Shown in pieces: positions 34,963-47,399 of a stretch of 64,000 bases of DNA (its first letter is position 1; the number at the start of each line of letters is the position of its first letter). A program made the translations under genes and the position numbers. The notes below the pieces were generated by a model. That model searched no databases. It saw nothing but the letters and a program-made list of their open reading frames with translations, and was not told the origin of the DNA. Source of the stretch: Sebastes aleutianus (taxonomy: Eukaryota > Chordata > Actinopteri > Perciformes > Sebastidae); the NCBI GenBank assembly GCA_916700875.1, contig CAKAKS010000031.1, forward strand, positions 14,643,124-14,707,123, written 5' to 3'.

Positions 34963-35644
34963 GGAATAAGTTCACATTTTTTCCTCATTCTGTGTAAAAA
35001 AAAAAGCTAATGTGAAGCTTCACATTCAGTTAGACAAATGAAGCTGGTATCGTCCAAAGTAACAGTATTTTTATAAAATCTCCCTCTTTGTGTTCATATC
35101 CCTCTGCTACAGTTCAGAAATAAAACACTAGAAAACACAAAGGTGGAGATTTATACTACGAGAACTGAAAGTTATGCAAATATCCTTTTGATTTGGAGAC
35201 TGTTGAAGCCTCATATTAGCTTCACCTTAAAAACACATCATCACTTTTTAAGTTGATATGGCGACCTTATTTGCACACCCAGCCGTTACAACAATGACAA
35301 TATTCACCCTCTTTTAGCTCTATTTTTGGACAACTCCTGAGGGAAATATTTGACTCTTTAGCTGCTAAATGCTCCACTGTGTTCACCAGTTAGTCACTAA
35401 CTGTGTCTGTTTGCAGTTTTTTAGAGCCTTTTTGGTGAAAACAGCTGCCTGTTATGGACGAAAATGACGCCAAGAGAGTGGTGAGAGTGAACCAAAACAG
35501 TAAAGTTGTGGACTAAACAGTCGCTATATAAGGCTTCATAAATCTTAGAGGAGCTGCAGATTCAGAATGATTACAGCGCTGTAATCATTCTGAAAAGGTG
35601 AGTATTGTATTAAGACAGACTTGAAAAAAATGTGAACTTATCCT
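34963..35644 (+). mobile_element. TTAA-flanked MITE, 682 bp
   Basis: Ends GGAATAAGTTCACATTTT and AAAATGTGAACTTATCC, bounded by TTAA at 34959-34962 and 35645-35648. The interior includes a 34-bp perfect palindrome (35561-35594). No coding capacity. Confidence 0.75.
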
Positions 35645-35649
35645 TTAAT

Positions 35650-37195
35650 ATCACCCCTCAATGTCAGATGATGTACTTGACGTTATTATTAGTGATCACA
35701 TGAAAACAAAAACATGGCCTTTCTTTGCATGCAGTGCAAGAACTGAACTGAAAAAATACAGACTGCTGTTGCAGTGAAGGTGAACTCTACACAGAGACAA
35801 TGTTTGATGTGGCCTCTATTGATCTGGGAGAAACATTTGCTGAGCACACTTTCACTGCCCTGTCCCACATTCATACAGTAACACACCTGAGAGTTGCCAA
35901 CACTAGTTTGTTTTACCACTGAGCAGTATGAAAGGACCAATTAGGGGCACCTTGAAGCGTTTACACATTCACTTTATACAGCCCTTGAAAGTCACATGCC
36001 TTTGGGAGTAACTATTATTAGCCTACTACTTCCCTGTGTTAGACCAGAGGGTGTTTATCTATAACCACAGTAGCTCTGAAAATGCAAATAAAGCAGCTTG
36101 TAAACAAAAACATAGACAAAATATACTGTAACTTCAAAGAACAGCGCTACTGAAGAACAGAATCAAGAGGCTTTTTCATCTACTGTCCTAATATTTATAA
36201 ATAGGCTGTAGGAAATATGTCCATTGTCTCACGCTGTCCCCCCGTAGTTTGCGTTGCATATGCTACAGTAGCCCGAAAGTCCTAGAAACAGCTATCTATA
36301 AACATCAAGATCATGTTAAACATAACAGGAAAATGCAATCAGTAGCGTACTCAGTTTCAATAGGATGTTGCTCCTTTGAATTGCCATTGTTTAAGGAAAC
36401 AATGACAGAGGTGATACAATACACATATAGTTTAACCATAGAAGAATGACAGTCTCAAGTTATTGGACATTTAAATTGGTTTGTTTGATTTAAGATGTCT
36501 GATTACAGTGAGACAATATATGTTCATAGGTCATAGACGCTAAAACATCATGAAATTTTACTTTTAAATGATGCAAAGGAAGGTTTTTAAAAAAATGTGT
36601 GCATCCCAATAACTAAAGTTCAACAGGATGTGTGAAAAGAGACTGTCAAACCAAACAATCTGCAAAAGATTACTCAGATTAGGCATGGTTCTTCATCTGT
36701 TTGCCGTATGTTTGTGCTGCAGCATGTGGAAATGTAAAAAAAAAAACATTATTCAACAATAACTGGAAGTTACTCAAGGCCATTAGCTGATAACCTGTTC
36801 TGCTCAACTGTGGATTTATATCCACTATTTATGCTGCTACTGACTTCACTTATCTCACTTCATTGGCTCTCACATTAGGAGTTTATCTTAATGATTTATG
36901 TTTGAGGGCACCGAATGTGCTGACATCTTCTAATGTGTCTGAACTCCTCCGCACCTATTTTCCTTCCTGGGTCACTCAGGTCTTCCGACCAGATGGTATT
37001 TGGTTGTTGAACGTGTTCAGTAGCAAAGCAAGAAGAAATATCACGGCCTTGCTGTTGCTGCATGTGTGGAATAATTGACCCCTGCACAGTAGCTTTTGCC
37101 CTCCATTGGCATTTTAAAATCCCTGATTAATGTACAAGCAAAGAAGAGATTTCCAGCACAACCACACCTACTTCCAATATGCATGGAGAAGTGAA
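35650..37195. other. Intergenic: no gene recognised
   Basis: Open frames at 35.7, 36.25 and 36.9 kb have no recognisable domain or splice context. Confidence 0.5.
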
Positions 37196-37202
37196 AAAGT
37201 GT

Positions 37203-37268
37203 GACTAATGTGTTTCGGCTTGAGGCTTTTGTGACCCTGATGAAAGGTCAAGCCAAAACACGTAGGTC
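37203..37268. repeat. Imperfect foldback: two inverted arms about 25 bp
   Basis: Arm 37203-37227 (TGTTTCGGCTTGAGG) and arm 37244-37268 (AAGCCAAAACACG) are inverted with a few mismatches, around TGACCCTGATGAA. Related to the 48810-48975 repeat (CATCAGGGTCA, ACGCGTTG). Confidence 0.55.
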
Positions 37269-37269
37269 G

Positions 37270-40250
37270 GATAGCAACGATATTCTGTATACACACAAAC
37301 AAGTGTTTTGACCTTTCTGGTTTCAACCATAGTTTGCTTTTGGCCTTCGAAGGCGATTGTTTATTTGATCATGATGTTTTCTTTGAATGTATTTACCTTA
37401 GTTTGTTAAGAAAGTTGTCTATGCATTTGTACTGTCATTTATAAATGATTTTCTTGTTGCTTAAATAATACTCCCAAACCATGTGCTGTTGTATCCTCTG
37501 GTGGTAAATTTGGAATATGTTTTTATAGAATATTTGGATTAAAGGCATGTATGTTAAAACTTGAGAAATTGATCAACTGGTTCACCACTTTATATAAATT
37601 TTATCATAGCCTTTTAACACCATATACCTTACGATGAAAATATCAAAACACACAAGAAGATAATATTCCCCCATAATAACCATGAGCTATGTGGCTTTGA
37701 GTGAACCTCTCTGACAGGGTAGGTCTGTTTTTAACATTAACATGCTTGGAAAACAAAGTCCTGATGGCGTCATCCGTCCTATAGAGAGCACTACCTCAGG
37801 AGAGCTGAACGACCACACCTTGACATTTTATATTATCAGTAAATCAATCTGAATAATGTAAAAACAGGAGGATTTTGCTTCCGTTTTACATCATGCAAAG
37901 CACACAATTTTGTGCACTTGTGTTTTTTGTGACTCAATATCGCTTTTTATATCTAACTTCAGGTTGAGCTGTGTACACACAGACATTTGGCATGGTTCTC
38001 ACGGGGGCTGAACCTGTTAATTTAAGCCCATAGGACGGTTGAGGATCAGGTCATGGGGGAGGGTAGGAAAGATGTTTATAACATAGGCTTTGCTTGCTGC
38101 TGGTTACAACACCCCTGTATACAGATAAGATATTCCCAGACTTTAGGAGTACACTCTTTAGCATGCCTCCAGTCATTACAGCTGAACTTTATGATGAGTT
38201 TCATGTTAATGATCATGCAACTAATTCTCTCTCATTGTGACTCGTTACTTTGTCCCTTATCGACACAGATTTTCAGCATGCAAGTGGTTGACGAACCGAT
38301 GATAAAGGAATATTAAAAGGAAAAATTGAGTTCTGATTCTGTCGCTTTTACCTGTTCTTCTCTGTTCTATTGAAGGCATTTGCTCCCTTTCACACATCAT
38401 CGTGAGCACCTCTTCTTGTGTTTGGACTGTGGGAGAACATCTGCAGCATGACAGTCAAAACATCTTAAATCAGTGTCTATCGACCTTCAAAAAGGACTGG
38501 GTGGTCTCTCTCCTTTTCCAGTGATTTAGGGACTAATCCATCCAAACTCCTGTCATTATCAGCCCAGAACAGTACAGGGAAACGCACTTCCCAAGGAAGA
38601 CGTGAAATGTGAAGGAATCGTGAGGTTGTGTCCGTGGGCGGTGACTTTTCAAAGTTTATGTCAATATTGTTTATCTTTGTTACACAAACTGCTTGAGTGT
38701 ATTTCCCAAGGTACTGTCCAAGAATCTGACAAGCAGAAGAGCAGCATTGATTTCAATGGGCAAAATAATCACAATGAACATCACGGGACTGTTTGCCATC
38801 ATGGAGTAAATCTAAGTCTCATCACAACACATGCAGTTATACCTTGAGATTCAAAATGATATTTGGTTAATGCTCCTTACGTCACCTAAGTTCACCTTTG
38901 TCACCACTGATCATCCTTTGTACAGGATGTATCACGTCCTTGGCCATCGCATGCATGTTTATCTCACTTCCTAATGTTTTTCCACACAGTATGAGGATGC
39001 AGGATAGGAAACATTGGAGGGCTCGACAGAACACTACACCCACCACAAACAAAGGAGACGGTTGTTTAACAGGTCGATACTGACACCGGTGTCTACTATG
39101 TGACCCTTTAATGGAGAATTTTTTTTTAATAAAATTGGGGAAACATATAAGTAAAGTTATTTATTGATATGTTACTCTTGTGTTTTTACTGAGAATTAAA
39201 TTGTAATTGGGTGAATGTTTGTTTTTTTATTACACCATATTCATTGATTGAAAGGTATTTGCTCTCTAGACGACCTTTGTCTCCATTTGGCCCGAGATGA
39301 TATTGGAAACAGCTGGCAGCATTGTTACACGCTGTCTGTATTTCTAATTAAATATGTTCCAGGGCCTGTTCTTTATTTATGCATGACCAATTGTCGTTTG
39401 TTTTGTTCCGAACAATATCTTATCGAAGTTGTTATCTGCTGATGTAATATTACTAAAAATAACAATCACAGCGATAAGAAAATGAATAATGGTGTTCATG
39501 TGTACCGTACCGCCGGTCAGTTTGACTTTCACAAAAACAAACAGCTCAATTAACACTAATTTCCAATACGTGGGGGATATCACATTTTTGGTGATTGTGT
39601 TGTGCTGTGGCTTGATGATAATGTTACTTAACCATGCTGATATTATTTGTAATGGACAGATATTGGTTAAATATACATAAAATACAGCTTTAATACCAAT
39701 TTTTCTTGAGGTCTCACTGCTGCTTATCTACCTGTAATTATTTTCTCTCCTGTGTTTATGACTGAAAAACAGGTGGAATTTTTTTTTTTTTGCCAGGACA
39801 ATCTTTCTAAGTTCCTTATTTTTGTCTGTGAGACAGGTAAAAAAAGTCACTTGTTTTTAGGCAGGAAAAAAAGTAACTTAGAAAAATCTGCTGAAAAATA
39901 AATATTCTTTTGACCGTTTTTTTAGAAATGTGATTCTGCACAAACAATTCCATTCAAATCCTCTGACTAAATCTACAAATATTTCTTATTTAATGTTGGG
40001 ATTCAAATTAATATCAACACAAAATGACAATGAAAATACCGTGTTGGAAATCTGGACAACTACTACTACTTTTCTCACAGGTATAGCTACAGCTTTATGT
40101 GGTTCATCATATGACGGTAGACTTTTTGGAGCACATCCTGAGCTCCTTGCCACGGCCATCAAGGTGGATTTTCTTTAAAAACAACAAAACACATGAAAGC
40201 CGTAGATAGCACGCTTCTCACCAGCCCTAGTCACAGTATTCAGTATTTCA
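37270..40250. other. Intergenic: about 3 kb with no recognisable feature
   Basis: AT-rich, several chance open frames under 90 codons, no splice-linked coding signal, no named repeat. Confidence 0.5.
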
Positions 40251-40254
40251 GAGT

Positions 40255-40660
40255 ACCCCTGCATATAAAATGTTTTAAAAGTAAAAGTAAAAGTCATGCA
40301 TTGGTTTCCTGTCCACAGTATGTCAAAATATAGTGTCCCAAGCAGTATGTGATTTAATTATATTGCTATTATAGCTCTATTTTGTATTTTAAATGTTTAT
40401 CTTTAATTTCAAATGAAGTTATTGAATTATTGTGATATCAAAATTCAAGGTTAATTTATTGTCATTCATATTCACAACGAAATGCAAGTTGTTAAGCCTT
40501 TATGCTACACAAGAAGAAAAAACATTTCATGGTGGAGTACAGAGGATGAGTTGAGGACTCTTACAGCCTGAGGAAAGAAGCTGCTCTGTAGTCTGGTGGT
40601 ATGCCACAGCAGATACTTCTGTATCACTTGCCCAGTTTAGATCATTTTAATCACCCGCTA
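40255..40660. repeat. Repeat fragments, including a LINE-like stretch
   Basis: 40255-40310 holds the AAAGTAAAAGTCATGCATT phrase of the 33540 family. 40440-40660 holds CTTACAGCCTGAGGAAAGAA and GCTGCTCTGTAGTCTGGTGG, a phrase common in teleost LINE-derived repeats. Confidence 0.45.
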
Positions 40661-41054
40661 CAGGGCTGAGGTGTTCTTGGGTTCTGCAACAACTGATAAG
40701 ATTAAAGAAACTATTTGAATAATGAAATGCAGTATTTGATAAGGAAGTGACTCACAGTTGACATAAGCAGAGAAAGGTGTTGCCGTAGTAGCCATGGATG
40801 CCCTGCAGGGACAGTGACAGAGATGCCAGGTTAGTGAAGTAAGAGTGTAAAAATAGACCTGCTGTAGCACTGTAAACATTAACAACCTCCTACCCCAAAC
40901 AAATATTAGCCATTATTTCCATGACGTGACTGTCACTCATTAACACCTGTCACTATTAGTTGCTAAAATGTTAATATAGTAAATAACATGAGGCAAATAC
41001 AGTAAATATTACACAATTGTCAGTGGCTGAAGTTTTTTTTTTTTTTACAAACTT

Positions 41055-41400
41055 AAAGGGACTGTTTGTAAGAATCAGAAATACTTGTTAACAGCGACAC
41101 CTGTGGCCGTTAAGTCAACGAAGGTCAGCGTCGGGCTCGAGCTTGTGCTCGCTCTACATAGACATGAATGAGCATCGCTCAACACAGTGAGGCGACACAC
41201 GTCAGCTAAAACCACAATATCACTCTATATTTCACCTGCTTGGCATTAATGTTAGCTGACCAGATGAAGGTCTCTCCATGAATCACTGCTGATCCTAGTG
41301 TTGGTTTTTCCTGCCTCAGCCTCCCGACCGCGGTCGGAGGGAACAGGGGAGACACCGGAGCTTTGATCGGAAACGTTTTTACCATATAAAATTCATGTCA
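41055..41400 (+). repeat. Dispersed repeat beginning AAAGGGACTGTTTGTAA
   Basis: GC-richer block with CGGGCTCGAGCTTG and CCCGACCGCGGTCGG (contains the palindrome CCGCGG) in AT-rich surroundings. Looks like a transposon remnant; right end not defined. Confidence 0.4.
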
Positions 41401-41776
41401 TAGAAAAAAAAAAACAGCATGTAAAATTTGCAGAAAAAACAAACTGAAGTGACAGTAGCTAGTTGAGGCTAGCTGGTGAAAGCAAACACACTTTTCCCTG
41501 TGATTAAAATCAAATTTGATGCTGCAAAATAAGTTATACAATATGACATAAAGCAAGAGCTAAATCTGAACATAATAAAGAAAATTTGAATTTTGAAAAA
41601 AAAATTCTGCCCGGAATTTATCGATTGGCCAATGTATTGAAGAATACAAATATTAAAAAAGAATTGAGAATGTAAATCCAAAGTAACTTAAATAGTATGC
41701 TAATACATTGCAATATTGCCATTAAAGTGAAATATAAAATGCACCTCTAAAATGTTACAGGAAAGGGTTATATTAA

Positions 41777-42245
41777 AGGTACAGTGTGTATTCGGCGGCA
41801 TCTAGTGGTGTGGTAGCAAACCAACTCCGCTCACTCCTCCCTTTCCAAGACTGCAGTAACATGAACCGTGGTAACGCCGTCAACCTCGCTCAGAGGCCAT
41901 CCTGACCATAATAACACTACTTCAGGAGCAACGGAAGTCAGACGGTTTTTGCACTCTGCGGCTCACGTTACTGCAGTTTCACAAGCGTGTCGGAGAACTA
42001 CGGTGGCCTTCAGGTAACGTAATAACGTGAAAGGCTCTCTCTAGAGCCAGTGTTTGGTTTGTCCGTTCTTGGCCACTGTAGAAACATGGCAGAGGACCCG
42101 CTCCCTATGTAGATATGAAGGGCTCATTCTAACGAAAACACGCCGATTCTTAGTTTCAGGTGATTATACACTTATAAAAACATAGTTATTAATATTACAT
42201 TTGATTTCTGCTAATAGATCCCCCTAAATGTTACACGCTGTTTCT
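41777..42245 (+). mobile_element. TTAA-flanked MITE, 469 bp
   Basis: Ends AGGTACAGTGTGTA and TACACGCTGTTTCT (imperfect inverted repeat), bounded by TTAA at 41773-41776 and 42246-42249. The interior is GC-richer than its flanks. No coding capacity. Confidence 0.65.
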
Positions 42246-42496
42246 TTAATTATTTTTAGTTTACACAAGAACTAATGATGATGACTGTAAGTATATCATT
42301 TGCTTATACTACTGTCGAGGTGCCCACATAAGGCCTGAGTATGCTCTAACAGAAGTGCTTGTTGACAGCAGACAGCAATGCATACGGTTACTGCCATCCT
42401 CCAGACAGTTTTCACAGGAATTGTCAGTTTATTCCTCAAACAAAAACTTATGCCAACAATCACATTAATGCTCTGCACATAAAGAAATTTCAAAGA

Positions 42497-42570
42497 ATAG
42501 TTCAACATTTTGGGGAAATACTCTTATTTAGAGTTAGATGAGAAGAGTGATACCACTGTTTGAGTCAGTG
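42497..42570 (+). repeat. Dispersed repeat fragment (TTAGATGAGAAGA type)
   Basis: TTTTGGGGAAATACTCTTAT followed by GAGTTAGATGAGAAGAGTGA; a second copy lies at about 61955-62020. Confidence 0.6.
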
Positions 42571-42816
42571 TGAATCATTTCTCTTCAGACTGGATAAAGA
42601 AGAAATTAAACAATAAAGTGGAACACTTTGATGATAATAATGCCAAGGTATACACTGTGCCGGTTAAATTCCTCCTTATGTTCAAGGTAAGTTACCTGAT
42701 AAATACTACCAAAGCCAACCCACGTTCCTCTTCTACTGGAGGGAACATTTCTTCAAAGTTCAATCCAAGCGTTAACAATCTTCTCAATGTCACAATCACA
42801 GACACATTTCACAGTG

Positions 42817-42875
42817 AGCTTTGAAGTTCGCCTGCACACTTGGTACCCCCAAGTGTGCAGGCGAACTTCAAAGCT
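42817..42875. repeat. Perfect inverted repeat, 27-bp arms, 5-bp loop
   Basis: Left arm 42817-42843 (AGCTTTGAAGTTCGCC then TGCACACTTGG) is the exact reverse complement of 42849-42875, with loop TACCC. No mismatches. It could form a strong hairpin in DNA or RNA. Confidence 0.95.
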
Positions 42876-42879
42876 ATAA

Positions 42880-45800
42880 AGATAATTTTCTTCAGGAACA
42901 CACACAGACATCACTACAACACAGTACAGCAATAGTGGCTGGTCCAATGTCTTTCCCAGAAACAATGATCTATGCAGTTCTTTAAAATCACAAAGTTGTT
43001 CCAACTCATTGTAAAACACTCTGTTATGTGTGCATAGCCAACAGAGGGCAGCAGCGCTCTGCCTGCAGCATCTCTTCCTCCGCTTATCCAATCAGCTGAC
43101 CTGAACCTCCAGCCTATAACTTGACAAGGTGATAATCTTTAGGTACATTCACTCTGATTTTGTTGTAATTTTTACAAGCCTCTATACAAGTGTCACTATC
43201 GCAAGGGCTCTGCCCTTTTTAGTTGGCCAGCTAAGCTGAAATATTCATAACAATTGTGCATTATTGCGATAAAAGCAAAACACATTTGGCACAGACATAG
43301 GTTTATATGTTATGAAAAGATATAGATATCAAGGTGCTGCAAATTTGGCCCCTGAGGAGAGCAGCCTATTTTTCAAAACAGCCGCCAAATAGGCGCTGAA
43401 TATTAAAAAATGTCGCAGAAAACTGATTTTATGACTCTTGATTATTTCCAAGGTGTGTTCAAACTGATTAAATCAGATGTCAGAAGATCACAGACATGTT
43501 TTTTCCCCTCCCCTTTTAAAAAGCTTTTAACCTGAGAAAAAAGTAAAAACCAAATAAAAGGAGCGTGGTCACTTCAGGGTCAAAGTTCACCCCCTTACCT
43601 TCATGGTAGAATGATAACCAACACACCGATAGAACGATCAGCTTTCCATCGCTATATTTCTCTTTTCATTAGCAGTAAAATTGACAGAGATATCGCTGGA
43701 TAAAGTTCGGGATTGCCGGCAAACCTCTAGTCACACGTCGCATGAGAACTGTTTAGTTTGGGTAGGCACTTCCGGTTCATAGGACAATGTTTCACTTTTG
43801 GAATGGCCTTCAAATCTGAGCAAGGGAGCTGATATTTGTCTGGTTTCTAACCTGTGACCAAGCCGACTTGGTTGAACCTTTAAGGAAACTAAGGTCAGTC
43901 TCCTGTCGGAATAGCTCACACGGTCAAAGAGACACACAAGCTGTGTTGTTGTGCGTTCTTTCTTTACTATTATTGTTTTGCTTTCTGCCTTAGTTGACTA
44001 TGAATCCTCTTATATCACATATGTATCATCCACATTTCTGTATGATTAATACAATTTTTTTTTATAAAAACAGAGACTCACAAGCTAATCCACCACGGCA
44101 AGGAGCCAACTCCAATAGGATTAGATTCTTTTTTGTGTCATTGATGTTTTACTGTAATCAACAAGCATGTCGCCATCACTGGCAAAATGTTATTTAGGGT
44201 TGGCATGTCAGTTGATTATAAGGGCTTTGTTATGTTATAAAAATAACCAGTTAGTATCAAGTGTTGTCCGACCAAGTCGAAAGGCAAAAGTGTTTATAGC
44301 TGTCGCGAACAGCCACACTCGAAGAAGGGATGAAAAGTAAGCCGTCATAGTAGCGGTGAGATGTGATAATTGTTTAAATACTGGGATGATGGTGCACATT
44401 TTCAGACAGTCAGTCCAGGAAGGTATTTATAGTGTTGCATTTCGTTGTACATGTCAAAATTGGCAGAAGTAGTTGTGCAACAAATGAAAAAAGAGAGCTA
44501 GAGAGGGATGGTCCAACCCTGTTTACTTTCTAACCTCTGCACACCTGTTCAATCACTGAAATGGGTGCGAACGGCAGACTGCTGTTTTTGGAAATTTACA
44601 GAAATTGTTGGACATAACAATAGGGCCCTCCCTATTTCCCAGAATTATAACTTCCTTATAATGGCTGGATTAAACTCCTAGAGAGCCCTTGGGCAAAATG
44701 GAGCTGCTGGGCTCCTGTTGACCCCCTGTTCCCCCCCCCGCTCACTGTCACAATGTTTGTCTTATTTTTCCTCTCGGCCCGAGTCTGACATCGCCAGACC
44801 AAATCGCAAATGCAAACTATCTGCCAGAGCAAATAAAACATGAGCTCGCTGTGGCAGATTGGTCTGGTTCCCAGGCAACCTTGGCCTCTGTTCCCAGCCA
44901 CTTCTCACTTCCCCCAGGCCCATGCATTTCCTATGAACTCTCCAGATTTGCTGTGGATCCTCAGTATATTATGTTCAGACTTGCTACCCATGCCAATAAG
45001 CTCTTGTATCTTCTCTTTTTCATAAATCACACCAAGATGAGGCTCATAAAAGGCTTTCACCAAAAATGGTGAAGGTTCTAGGAATGATATAATCTGTCCG
45101 CATGAACGGAGGTTGCAGATAGATAGCCTATAGATAAGGAGGCAGTTTAATATGGCCTTGTACAGAAGTATATACTAATGTCTTCGATTGTAAAAAGTGC
45201 ACAAGCCTCATATGTTTCTAATAGTTTCTATACAAGTGGTTCAATTGTGAGTGTATTGGAGGAGTTGTTTTGTAACAAGGTTTAATAATCACACAAGGAC
45301 AGATTTACAATCATGTTACAGGTGGCATTACTTGAGTGAGAGGTATTGTACGGTATAATTATGGTGAGATAATGTGGCTGCAAGCTTTATTCATCTGGTA
45401 TGTATAGAAGCCACCTCTTTTCTCTGGGGAAAAATGTCAGCAGGCACATTTCTTTGTACACCCTATATTCAATATAAGTTGGCATTCATGAAATGATCCA
45501 CATAAATCTTGCATAAACCTGCTGCCCATCTGTACAGGTTGCTTCATAAGTGAGCGGCACAGATGCTGCTACTGTTGTGGTTCATCCACTTGATAAGTCC
45601 TCTTAATGAGTAACATTTATGTATACTCTTCTGTCATAGTGTTTCTGTATATTTTGATTTGCAGACTGTTATGTATTCACTGTGAGAAGAGGGCAATAAA
45701 TATAAGATTTTTCTTCTGCCCACTTTTTTTCGATAATGGGAAAAAAAAGACAGAAATTAAAATGACAAACAGTATGTGTGATCTGATATATATCTGTGCT

Positions 45801-46092
45801 TCACTGTGAAACGTATCAGTTATTCTCATCATCAGTTCACCAGTGCATGAAAAAGACACATCAACATGCCAAGCATTTGATGAGCAAAAACATATGCAAT
45901 TTCTACGACACACAACACTGACACCATGAGAGTGAAAGTCCAGGAGCTGGCGACTGACTCCACCATGAAAAGATCAATTCTAATAGAGGAAATGATAACA
46001 CTCACATAATAAATGAGAGACAATAGTTGCTAGATAAATGCAAAATAGAAATTTCATACGATTTCATTTGGAAGAACATCCCTCCTGTGTAC

Positions 46093-46095
<3 letters not shown>
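42880..46095. other. Intergenic: no gene recognised
   Basis: About 3.2 kb. A CTCF-like sequence lies at 43038-43054. A 24-bp segment near 45805 (GATACGTTTCACAGTGAAGC on the minus strand) resembles 42798-42821. Other open frames look like chance. Confidence 0.45.

Positions 46096-46097
<2 letters not shown>

Positions 46098-46133
<36 letters not shown>
46098..46133 (+). repeat. (TA)n microsatellite
   Basis: About 18 TA units. Confidence 0.95.
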
Positions 46134-46136
<3 letters not shown>

Positions 46137-46795
46137 GTAAACACATCCTTTTCTCACGGAACAATGAATAAATCATACTGCATACAAATAAATATTTATG
46201 CTTGAAGAAATGCTTTGAAACAACATGTAAGCATTTTATTGACAATAGGGCTTAACTGCACTACAAGGACTCTCTTGAAAAAACGAAATTGAATTTTCCG
46301 TAACACCCACAGGATTCTGGGGGGTAATGGTCTGTTATTTCTTCAGCATTAACAGCTTTTTAAGAGGCCATTGCCCTCAGTGTGTCAAGCTCATTTCTCT
46401 TGGATCTGCTGATGCACCAGAAGGAAATGAAACAATTAAATGTTCCGCATTAACAGCAGGATTCTCTAACAGTATCTTATATCGCCTCCTGATGGAACAG
46501 CTATGCCAAAATATTTAGGAAAGTTTTACTTTTCCCACATAAAATGGGAAATAATGTAAGCTCAAAGCAGTGTCATTTCTTAGAAAAAATATTTTGTATT
46601 AATTGCATATTTTATTAACAGTGTACTGCAGCTGTTTATCACAAATTTAAAAAAAAAATGTTCTCTGCTCATACAGACACTGGAGAAATATGTTTATTTT
46701 GAATAATCGCATATACATGTATATAAAAAGAAACATTTCTTCTTGATCCATTTGATGATACTGGCTGATAATGTTCACATTCAGAAATGTAAATT
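46134..46795. other. Intergenic: nothing recognised
   Basis: AT-rich, no features seen. Confidence 0.5.
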
Positions 46796-46959
46796 TACCT
46801 GTAAAAAATAATAATAATAACTGGTCAGTGAAATGAAGTTACATTCATTTTATTTTTTTTTATTTTCATCACAAACAAAAAGGTAACATCTACAGACAGA
46901 CTCAAACATACCAACCCCACATACAAAAAACAAGCATAAAACTAAATAGAATAAAAAAT

Positions 46960-47001
46960 AATAATAATAAAATAAATAAATAATGAAAATAATGAGAAAA
47001 A

Positions 47002-47060
<59 letters not shown>

Positions 47061-47090
47061 AAATAAATACAAAATAATAATAATAATAAA
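46960..47090 (+). repeat. (AAAT)n microsatellite block
   Basis: AATAAATAAATA runs, longest about 46998-47060, in A-rich DNA. The adjacent stretch to about 47400 may be a LINE 3' region but is unassigned. The apparent transmembrane frame on the opposite strand is a translation of the repeat. Confidence 0.85.
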
Positions 47091-47399
47091 AAAGACAACC
47101 ACCACAAGAAAGCCAGACAAGACAGACAAAGATAAAATCACATTTCCGCCTATATCATATCAGGGAAAAACAGAAATGAAAAGCCAAACTGGATGTCACG
47201 CAGTAGGGATTCAGCTAACAGTCAGGGGACTCAAGGTGTCTAATAATTGCCCCCCAAATACACTCAAATTTTTCTTTAAAACCATGTGTGTTGCTTCAAA
47301 GCCTCTCGAGGTGTATCCCTGAGACTAGTTCTCTCAGCCATCTAGCAAAACAAAGAGCGCTGGTGGCCTTCCATTCTTTTATAATTATTTTCTTCGCTA

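Noticed and set aside
42817..42875. Perfect hairpin called as a microRNA gene
   Set aside because: Animal pre-miRNAs usually have mismatched stems and longer loops; without small-RNA data it is only an inverted repeat.
46850..47141. Apparent multi-transmembrane small protein, minus strand
   Set aside because: It is a translation of the (AAAT)n block.
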